Shown: piece after piece, positions 57,845 to 64,000 of the stretch
Numbering within the stretch: position 1 is the stretch's first letter
Layout of the letters: every line of letters begins with the position of its first letter
DNA from: JBFGFX01 sp965232455
Lineage (GTDB): Bacteria; Pseudomonadota; Gammaproteobacteria; Steroidobacterales; Woeseiaceae
NCBI GenBank assembly: GCA_965232455.1
Contig: OZ246981.1
Span: 3,844,001 to 3,908,000, forward strand
Length of the DNA: 64,000 nucleotides
Direction of reading: 5' to 3'
Made by a program: the position numbers and the translations under genes
The notes under the pieces: generated by a model
Database searches by the model: none
Told to the model about the DNA's origin: nothing
What the model saw: only the letters and a program-made list of their open reading frames with translations

Positions 57845-60298
57845 TTAACGCAACCTGTCCGCAATCCCCCCAAGCGTCTCCGACAGCGCGGCACGCCGCT
57901 TTCTCGTCGCCATGTCGCCGCGTTCATCGTTCACCGTCACCGCAAACGATTCCAGCCTGGCGGCCAGGTTTTCGTCGCGCGCGCCGCCACGGAGTCGCAT
58001 TACCGACCGATCCAGCGTTGCACTCAGATCGTCCGCAAGCGACGCCGGCATCGAGTTGCCGCGCGCCAGCTGATCGACGTACGCCCGGGCCACGACCGGC
58101 TCCGCCGGCCAGGTGACGCGGAACTGCTGCTGCGGATTGAAGAGCCTGCCCTGATCCGCCAGGTTCGCCGCGGCAATCTCGTTTTCGCTGAGATGTTCGC
58201 TCGGCACCAGCGCCAGCACGTCCAGGCCCCGCGCGATCTCGGTGCCGTAAATCTTGCCGTCGTACCAGTAGGTAGACCAGTAGCCGCCGAGAATCAGATG
58301 CTCCTCGTGGATGGGGCCGCGATCGAAGTAAGCGATTTCGACCGGATTGGCGGAGTCGGTGAAATCGATCACCGAGACCCCGCCCTGGTACCAGGCCTGG
58401 ACGAAGATGTCGCGGCCCGGTACGGGGATGATGGATCCGTTGTGCGCCACGCAGTTTTCCTGCTCCAGCTGCGGCGCGGGAATCTTGAAATAGCTGCGGA
58501 ACTCGAGCTTGCCGTCGACGATGTCGTAGATGGCGTTCGCGCCCCATTCCAGCGGATCGTAGCTGCGGCAGCGCGGCCGGCTTCCACCGCCCCATTCGTC
58601 GGTGAACAGGACTTTGGTTCCGTCGTTGTTGAACGTTGCCGAATGCCAGTAGGCAAAACCCTTGTCGACGACTTCGTCGATACGCTCGGGCTTCAACGGA
58701 TCGGAGATGTCGAAGATGATGCCGTTGCCCGAACATGCGCCGGCGGCGATGCCACCTTCGGGAAACACGGTGATGTCGTGGCACTGATCGGTCTCGCTGG
58801 TCTCCTGCGTGTCCTCGCCGTGATCGCCGCCCTGCCAGAGTCCGGCCAGCCGGCCGGTTTCCGGGTCCGCAAACACCGCCGGGCTGTCGACGATGCGCGC
58901 CTTCGACGGATCGGCTACCGGTATTTCGATGACGTCGATGCGAAACAGCGCCGTCCGGTCGTCGCCGGGCAATTCACCGAAACAGCTTTCCATCTCCTCC
59001 TGGTCGCGCACGGACGAGGTGCCCGAGTTGTAGACGATGATCTTGCCGTCGTTTTCCGGACCGGAAACCACCGAATGCGTGTGCGATCCCCGGCAGGTCT
59101 GAACCTGGCCTACCTGTACCGGCCGCTCCAGGTCGCTGATGTCGAAAATACGAAGACCACGGAAGCGTTCGGGACTGACGTCTTCGCTGATGCCCGACAG
59201 TCCGCAGTCGACCCGCCCGCGGGTTTGCTCCACCGACATGATCAGAAGATCGCCGACGATGGAGACGTCACCCTGACCGCCGGGGCAAACCACCGAGCTG
59301 TGAAGCTCCGGCACGCCGTCTTCCTGCAGTTTGTAGACATTGAAACCGTGGTAGTTGCCGGCCACCATGACGTCGGCGGAAAAAGCCATGTCGGTGTTGG
59401 CAAAGCTCAGCAGCGGCGAACGTTCTCCCCACTCGGTGTCGTCATTGCTCTGGCCGTCGTCCTCTTCGACGGTCCCGTCGGAATCTTCCTTCGGCTTCTC
59501 CGGAGGAAGCCCGGCCGGGTTTTCCGGATCGAAGAAACCGGGCGGCTTGGGCAGCGCAGCCACGAGTTCCAGATTCATCAGCGCCTGACCGGCGTCCTCG
59601 AAACCCGGCGAAAGCCCCGCCCGGGCATCCGCCGACAGACTCGCAAGGAGCGCGTTCATGCGCTCGATCTCGGCGGTCTGGTCGTTGGTGACGTCCGTCG
59701 TGAACTGGAACAGCACCGGGTCGTAGGCCGACCCGGGCTGCTCGAGCAGCTCTTCGACCATCGTTACCGCGCCTTCGTGATGGGTGATCATCAATTGAAG
59801 GAACAGGCGGTCGAAGTCCGTGCCCTCCGCCCGGGCCAGTTCGGCCATCTGCTCGGGCGTCGCCATGCCGGCCATCTCGTGGTCGGTGTGCATCGCATGA
59901 TGCGCGGTCGGATCCGGCACGTTTTCGCCGCGTTCGCGCAGCCAGGTTTGCATGAACTCGATTTCATCGGCCTGTGACGCGTCGATGCGCCCGGCCACGT
60001 CGACCAGCTCCGGTCGATTCGTGCGGTCGGCGACCAGCGCGGCCATCTGCACGGCCTGGTTGTGGTGCGGGATCATGTCTTGCATGAACGTGACGTCGTC
60101 GGGCGAGTAGCTCGTGTTGGCGATCTCGATCGCCTCGTCCGCGCTGAGTTCCCGCGCCGACTCGCCGGGCGCGCCCGGCTGGACGATGGGCGCCTGAGCC
60201 ATGGCGACGGCGGCTCCACCCAGCAGCAGGATGCCCGAGAGCGCGCGTGAAAACGCACGGGTAAACAATCGAATGAACGAGTCGACGCTTGCAGTCAA
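57845..60298 (-). CDS. DUF305-LVIVD propeller fusion, exported
   Basis: 817 residues from TTG 60298 with AAGGAG 8 bases upstream. A signal peptide (LLLGGAAVAMAQA) is followed by a DUF305 four-helix domain at about residues 50-225 with MIPHHNQAVQMAALV and MITHHEGAVTMVEELL, His/Met pairs that bind copper in relatives such as CopM. An Asp/Glu linker (about 255-285) joins a LVIVD-type beta-propeller (LRIFDISDLERPVQVG, GIIFDISDPLKPERI, VSVIDFTDSANPVEIA) and a helical tail. Both halves are extracytoplasmic. The fusion suggests a copper or metal-handling surface protein. It lies 89 bases after the start side of the PQQ enzyme, on the same strand. Confidence 0.85.
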   Translation of the reverse strand: MTASVDSFIRLFTRAFSRALSGILLLGGAAVAMAQAPIVQPGAPGESARELSADEAIEIANTSYSPDDVTFMQDMIPHHNQAVQMAALVADRTNRPELVDVAGRIDASQADEIEFMQTWLRERGENVPDPTAHHAMHTDHEMAGMATPEQMAELARAEGTDFDRLFLQLMITHHEGAVTMVEELLEQPGSAYDPVLFQFTTDVTNDQTAEIERMNALLASLSADARAGLSPGFEDAGQALMNLELVAALPKPPGFFDPENPAGLPPEKPKEDSDGTVEEDDGQSNDDTEWGERSPLLSFANTDMAFSADVMVAGNYHGFNVYKLQEDGVPELHSSVVCPGGQGDVSIVGDLLIMSVEQTRGRVDCGLSGISEDVSPERFRGLRIFDISDLERPVQVGQVQTCRGSHTHSVVSGPENDGKIIVYNSGTSSVRDQEEMESCFGELPGDDRTALFRIDVIEIPVADPSKARIVDSPAVFADPETGRLAGLWQGGDHGEDTQETSETDQCHDITVFPEGGIAAGACSGNGIIFDISDPLKPERIDEVVDKGFAYWHSATFNNDGTKVLFTDEWGGGSRPRCRSYDPLEWGANAIYDIVDGKLEFRSYFKIPAPQLEQENCVAHNGSIIPVPGRDIFVQAWYQGGVSVIDFTDSANPVEIAYFDRGPIHEEHLILGGYWSTYWYDGKIYGTEIARGLDVLALVPSEHLSENEIAAANLADQGRLFNPQQQFRVTWPAEPVVARAYVDQLARGNSMPASLADDLSATLDRSVMRLRGGARDENLAARLESFAVTVNDERGDMATRKRRAALSETLGGIADRLR

Positions 60299-60387
60299 TG
60301 GATTGGCTCCTTGGCAGAGATTCTTATAGTTAGGGGTTGCTCCGAACTGTTATGTCTGTGGTGTTGGACCGTGACGCCAACCGGGGC

Positions 60388-61524
60388 TCATCCCTTCGGT
60401 GTCAGCCTGAGCAGGCGTCCCCGGCTTTGCGCACGCTCGTCCTCCAGCACCCAGAGCTCGCCGCCCGGCCCCTGGACGACGCTGCGGATGCGCGCACCCA
60501 TCGGGTAACGCTCGACTTCCCGTCCGCTATCGCCATCGGTTTCGATGCGCACGATCGCCTGCGACGAAAGCCCGGCCACGAGAAGATCGCCGCGCCAGTC
60601 CGGGAACAGGTCGCCGGTATACGCCATCAGGTCGCCCGGCGAAATGACCGGTGTCCACCACTCCGCGGGTTCGAGGAATTCGGGCCGCGTGTCGTGGTCG
60701 GGAATTTCCCGGCCGTCGTAGTGATCGCCGTTGGAGACGATCGGATACCCGTAGTTGCCGCCGCGCACGACCCGGTTCAGTTCGTCGCCGCCTGCCGGAC
60801 CCATCTCGATGTTCCAGAGCTGCCCGTCGGGATCGATCGCGATGCCGAGCGGATTGCGGTGACCCAGGGACCAGATCTCACCGTACACCCCTTCGTCGTC
60901 GACAAACGAATCCTGTGCGAGGTAGTCGACGAAGGGATTGTCGTCCGGAACCGATCCGTCGTCGTTGAGGCGCAGGATCTTGCCGATGTTGGACTGCATG
61001 TCCTGGGCCGGCGTGAACTTCTGGCGATCGCCGGACGCGATCCAGAGATATCCGTCGTCGTCGAACAGCAGGCGATGCGCGTAGTGGCCGTAACCGACGA
61101 CTTTCGGGTACTGCCGCCAGATGACTTCGGCGTCGGACAGGTAGCCCCCGCGGTCGGTCTGGTTGAGCACCGCGCGCGTGACGGCGCCGCCGCGAGTGCC
61201 GCCCGCGCCGCCCTCGGCGTAACTCAGGTAGACGATACCGTTCTCGGCGAAGTCCGGGTGCAGCGCGACGTCACCCAATCCGCCCTGACCGCCGTAGTCC
61301 ACGTTCGGCATGCCGCGGACGGGACGGGACTTCCGGCCGTCCTGGCTGACGATCAGGAGATTACCCTTCTTTTCCGTGACCAGCATGCGGCCGTCCGGCA
61401 GGAACGCCAGCGCCCAGGGTTCGTCGAACGACGTGATCGGTTGAACGTCGAACGGAAGGTTGTTCTGTGCCTGCGCGCCTACGATCAAAAAAATACTGAG
61501 CAGCGGTGCAAATAATCGTTTCAT
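60388..61524 (-). CDS. PQQ-dependent aldose sugar dehydrogenase-like protein
   Basis: 378 residues with signal peptide MKRLFAPLLSIFLIVGAQA. Soluble-glucose-dehydrogenase/Yli-type six-blade propeller: PWALAFLPDGRMLVTEKKGNLLIV, GGLGDVALHPDF, HYAHRLLFDDDGYLWIASGD, EIWSLGHRNPLGIAIDP and EMGPAGGDELNRV (PQQ- and Ca2+-binding segments), then APSG-like and LLVAGLSSQAIVRIE. It oxidises aldoses in the periplasm and passes electrons to the respiratory chain. No PQQ-synthesis gene is nearby. The 89-base space to the DUF305 gene suggests they may share a transcript. Confidence 0.9.
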   Translation of the reverse strand: MKRLFAPLLSIFLIVGAQAQNNLPFDVQPITSFDEPWALAFLPDGRMLVTEKKGNLLIVSQDGRKSRPVRGMPNVDYGGQGGLGDVALHPDFAENGIVYLSYAEGGAGGTRGGAVTRAVLNQTDRGGYLSDAEVIWRQYPKVVGYGHYAHRLLFDDDGYLWIASGDRQKFTPAQDMQSNIGKILRLNDDGSVPDDNPFVDYLAQDSFVDDEGVYGEIWSLGHRNPLGIAIDPDGQLWNIEMGPAGGDELNRVVRGGNYGYPIVSNGDHYDGREIPDHDTRPEFLEPAEWWTPVISPGDLMAYTGDLFPDWRGDLLVAGLSSQAIVRIETDGDSGREVERYPMGARIRSVVQGPGGELWVLEDERAQSRGRLLRLTPKG

Positions 61525-61826
61525 CGTTGAATGCCCGGATACATTGGTTTTCGAGTTGGCCGGTAACTGTAGCGAACGGCGGGAAACGGCGCCAGTGGAT
61601 TTGCGCGGTCCGTGATGCGCCCGACGGCAAAGCCGGCTCGGCGTCCGATGGCGCCGTCGTGAACAGCGAGCGGCTTAATACCGTTACCGTATAAGCCCCG
61701 AAACCGGCAACGCGCACTTTGGCCGCCGTTCCAATCGCGCGGAAACGCAATGTCCGCCAAACGCTGCTCGCGCCTGCATCGATCGACATTTAGAATCGCA
61801 ACAGCATCGGTCTTCCGGAATTCCGC
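61525..61826. other. 302-base gap between divergent genes
   Basis: This lies between the PQQ enzyme (minus) and the LytTR regulator (plus), so it must hold both promoters. An imperfect palindrome ATACCGTTACCGTAT sits at about 61677-61691. I see no clear -35/-10 pair and no gene. Confidence 0.45.
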
Positions 61827-62609
61827 TTGCGCAGCACGCAGATAAACAGCCTGATCAGGACGCTGACCGTCGTCGGTCTGCTGGCCGCGCTGATGGCGGC
61901 CGTGATCGCCTGGCGCGTGTCGCACCGGCCCGGCGCCCCCGCCCTTCCGCCGATCCTCGGCTGGCAGCTCGTGGTGTGGCTGCCGTGGATCGGCTACTAC
62001 TACGCGGTGCGGCACCTGGTCCGGCGTTTCGGCACTTATCAGGACGCAACGACGGCGGGGCTCGCGTGGCACCTGCTGGGCGCCGTGCTCGTCGCGACGA
62101 CCCACCTGGTGTGGTTCTGGCAAACGAGCAGCCTGATGAGCCCGTTTCTCGGTTTGCCCGGCACGCGCTACGGCGTTTATGCGTTCTTTTTCATTTTTTG
62201 GTTTTTCATCGACCTGTTGCTCTACTGGGTGGTGTTTACACGTCCGGACGCGACTGACAAAACCGCCGGGCAGACCACGACCGAGCGGTTCGCCGTGCGC
62301 AAGGGCCGTTCCCGGCATCTCGTGCGCGCGGCGGATATCCGCTGGGTCGAGGCGCAGGGATATTACGCGGCCTTACACACGGAAAACGGCTGCTTCCTGC
62401 TGCGCCGCTCGCTCACGCGTCTGGAGGAAGAGCTGGATCCGGCGCGTTTCGTTCGCGTGCATCGGTCGACGATCGTCAACGTCGGAGAGGTCCGCAGTCT
62501 GAAAACCAGTGATAAAGGCGCATGCATGGTGGTGCTCGCGGACGGCGCGGAGCGCAGCGTCAGCCGCGCGGGGCGGCGCAGGCTGAAGTCGGCTTTGCAA
62601 ACGGTTTAG
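61827..62609 (+). CDS. Membrane-bound LytTR transcription regulator
   Basis: 260 residues from TTG 61827 (weak GGAA site). The N-terminal about 140 residues form four membrane helices (LIRTLTVVGLLAALMAAVIAW; LGWQLVVWLPWIGYYYAV; LAWHLLGAVLVATTHLVWF; YAFFFIFWFFIDLLLYWVVF). The C-terminal about 105 residues are a LytTR DNA-binding domain: RHLVRAADIRWVEAQGYYAALHTE, LRRSLTRLEEELDPARFVRVHRSTIVNV and SVSRAGRRRLKSAL. No receiver domain is present, so the membrane part itself must sense the signal. It is 106 bases upstream of a molybdopterin oxidoreductase gene that it may control. Confidence 0.88.
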   Translation: MRSTQINSLIRTLTVVGLLAALMAAVIAWRVSHRPGAPALPPILGWQLVVWLPWIGYYYAVRHLVRRFGTYQDATTAGLAWHLLGAVLVATTHLVWFWQTSSLMSPFLGLPGTRYGVYAFFFIFWFFIDLLLYWVVFTRPDATDKTAGQTTTERFAVRKGRSRHLVRAADIRWVEAQGYYAALHTENGCFLLRRSLTRLEEELDPARFVRVHRSTIVNVGEVRSLKTSDKGACMVVLADGAERSVSRAGRRRLKSALQTV

Positions 62610-62715
62610 CGTCGCTGCAAATAGCCGTCGGTTCGCTGCAATCGGCGAAACCTGCGCTCATACCTCGGTCAAAATACGGCAGCCTTCCGGTTGGAGGCTA
62701 GGGCCTGTTAACGCT

Positions 62716-64000
62716 ATGTACGAACTCGATCGCCGCGGATTCATCAAGCTGAGCACGCTTGGCGGCGCCGGTCTGCTGCTGGGTCTGCGGCTCTGCGCCG
62801 CGGCGGAAAAGGGCGCCGACACGGTTTCTCTGCTGCCGCTGATTCGGGTTGACGGCGAAGGACGCGTCGTCCTCTACGCCCAGAACCCGGAAATGGGTCA
62901 GGGTGTGAAAACCGCGCTGCCGATGATGATTGCCGAGGAGCTCGACGTCGACTGGGCGTCGATACGGATCGAACAGGCCGGCTGGGATCCCCGGCTGCAG
63001 AATCAGTTCTCGGGCGGTAGCCTGAGCGTCCGCCTGAACTACGACGCGATGCGCCGGGCCGGCGCCAGCGCGCGGGCGATGCTACTGGCCGCGGGCGCCC
63101 GCCGGCTGGACCGGCCGGTGACCGACCTCGGCACCGAGCGCGGTTTCGTCGTGGACCGGGCCGGCGGCGCCCGGCTGAGTTACGCGGAACTCGCTCACGA
63201 CGCGGCCGCCGTCCCCGTCCCCGACGAGCCCGAACTCAAGTCCGTGAAGGACTTCACGCTGATCGGCACTTCCGTGGCCGACGTCGATCTCGAGCGCATG
63301 ATCAACGGCGAACAGCGCTACGGCCTCGATCTCACGCTGCCGGACATGTTGTACGCGGTGGTGAAACGTTGCCCCCATGGCGACGGCCAGCCGCTGTCCT
63401 TCGACGCCGGCGACGCCGAAACGGTTCCGGGCGTCGTCGGGTTTCACGTGCTCAGGAACGCCGATCACGGCGGCCGGATCCTCTTGCCCAACTGCCCGAA
63501 CTTCGTCTCGGGCGTGGCCGTGCTGGCGACCAACACCTGGGCCGCGCTCGAGGGCGCGCGCAAACTGAATGTCGAATGGCGGCTGCCCGACACGCTCGAC
63601 GACTCGGACGAACTCATGCGGCGATTCGAGCAGGCGCTCGACGACGAAGCCGAGACCGTCAGGCGCGACGGCGAGGCGGATTTTACGCCCGGCGAGGACG
63701 GCATCGACGTCACCTACCGCCTGCCGTTTCTCGCGCACGTGCCCATGGAACCGATGAACTGCACCGCACACGTGACGGACGATCGGGTCGAAATCTGGGC
63801 GCCGACCCAAAATCCGCCGATGGCCGCCGAAGCGGCCGCCAGGGTTCTGAACGTGCCGCAGGACACGGTCACGGTCCACGTCATGCGCTCGGGCGGCGCG
63901 TTCGGCCGGCGGTATTACGCGGACTTCGTCGCCGATACGGTGCTGCTGTCGCGACAGTTCGAGCGCCCGGTGAAAACCGTCTGGCCGCGGGAAGACGACG
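62716..64000 (+). CDS. Tat-exported molybdopterin oxidoreductase, IorB-like (5' part)
   Basis: At least 428 residues; the frame is open to the end of the window, so the gene is cut off. ATG 62716. The first 30 residues carry a twin-arginine signal (DRRGFIKLSTLGGAGLLLGL). The body matches the large subunit of isoquinoline 1-oxidoreductase/aldehyde dehydrogenase of the xanthine oxidase family: VLYAQNPEMGQGVKTALPMMIAEELDVDW, the Gly-rich SGGSLSVRLNYDAMRRAGA, and FLAHVPMEPMNCTAHV and SGGAFGRRYYADFV, the molybdopterin-contact segments. The 2Fe-2S small subunit is not upstream and should lie beyond 64000 or elsewhere. The substrate, probably an aldehyde or N-heterocycle, is unknown. Confidence 0.88.
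   Translation, partial: MYELDRRGFIKLSTLGGAGLLLGLRLCAAAEKGADTVSLLPLIRVDGEGRVVLYAQNPEMGQGVKTALPMMIAEELDVDWASIRIEQAGWDPRLQNQFSGGSLSVRLNYDAMRRAGASARAMLLAAGARRLDRPVTDLGTERGFVVDRAGGARLSYAELAHDAAAVPVPDEPELKSVKDFTLIGTSVADVDLERMINGEQRYGLDLTLPDMLYAVVKRCPHGDGQPLSFDAGDAETVPGVVGFHVLRNADHGGRILLPNCPNFVSGVAVLATNTWAALEGARKLNVEWRLPDTLDDSDELMRRFEQALDDEAETVRRDGEADFTPGEDGIDVTYRLPFLAHVPMEPMNCTAHVTDDRVEIWAPTQNPPMAAEAAARVLNVPQDTVTVHVMRSGGAFGRRYYADFVADTVLLSRQFERPVKTVWPREDD

Noticed and set aside
57776..59977. Plus-strand frame of 733 codons opposite the DUF305/LVIVD gene
   Set aside because: The minus strand has a signal peptide, ribosome site and two known domains; the plus frame has none.
60337..61515. Plus-strand frame of 392 codons opposite the PQQ dehydrogenase
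   Set aside because: Shadow; the minus-strand product has clear sugar-dehydrogenase motifs.
1..64000. CRISPR arrays, rRNA, tRNA, phage or insertion-sequence genes
   Set aside because: No regularly spaced repeats, no RNA-gene signature and no transposase or phage motif were seen in any frame.

Overview
This window looks like a chromosomal segment from a high-GC, probably marine or sediment gammaproteobacterium. The evidence is rdgC (a beta/gammaproteobacterial gene), a complete Rnf operon, two large TonB-dependent receptors, an ECF sigma factor beside a Ser/Thr kinase, many two-component systems, and dense same-strand operons with 4-bp stop/start overlaps. A relative of the Chromatiales, Woeseiaceae or Xanthomonadales is my guess. 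No rRNA, tRNA, CRISPR array, prophage or insertion sequence was recognised.

Layout. 0.3-5.2 kb: TonB-dependent receptor (preceded by a possible degenerate cobalamin-riboswitch core), an exported propeller-like protein, a terminator and a PLP aminotransferase. 5.4-16.7 kb: an electron-transfer operon, rnfB, a 1641-residue pyruvate:ferredoxin oxidoreductase, rnfC-D-G-E-A, a 75-residue Cys-containing membrane peptide and an FNR-type reductase. 16.7-25 kb: an exported SAM-hydrolase-like protein coupled to a second receptor, a SET-domain protein, a cupin protein, a dienelactone hydrolase, rdgC, and an SDR plus SnoaL-type ECF sigma pair. 25.2-32 kb: ECF sigma, transmembrane Ser/Thr kinase, Spy-like periplasmic protein, truncated haemoglobin and an OmpR/HK pair whose kinase lacks the G1-box Asp. 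32.4-39 kb: an operon of response regulator, exported subtilase and giant hybrid kinase. 39.4-44.2 kb: four translationally coupled genes (P-loop NTPase, ABC exporter, alpha/beta hydrolase, OprP-like porin). 44.5-46.5 kb: redoxin and exported protein divergent from a Cys-rich MarR regulator, with two matching palindromes between them. 46.7-49.4 kb: two unknown exported proteins and a DUF899 thioredoxin-like protein. 49.5-51.8 kb: two DUF1538 membrane proteins, a PII-like protein and a CBS protein. 51.8-54.4 kb: a NarX-type kinase, a LysR regulator and a NarL-type regulator. 54.6-64 kb: short-chain-dehydrogenase-like proteins, a flavoprotein, a DUF305/LVIVD fusion, a PQQ sugar dehydrogenase, a membrane LytTR regulator and the start of a Tat-exported molybdopterin oxidoreductase.

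How it fits together. The Rnf locus encodes a complete route from 2-oxoacid oxidation through low-potential ferredoxin to either ion pumping and NAD+ (Rnf) or NADP+ (FNR). The least described systems are the paired DUF1538/PII/CBS operon (probably a ligand-gated transporter), the four-gene NTPase/ABC/hydrolase/porin cassette, the subtilase/hybrid-kinase operon and the Cys-MarR redox switch. All functions are read from motifs and context. No database search was run.
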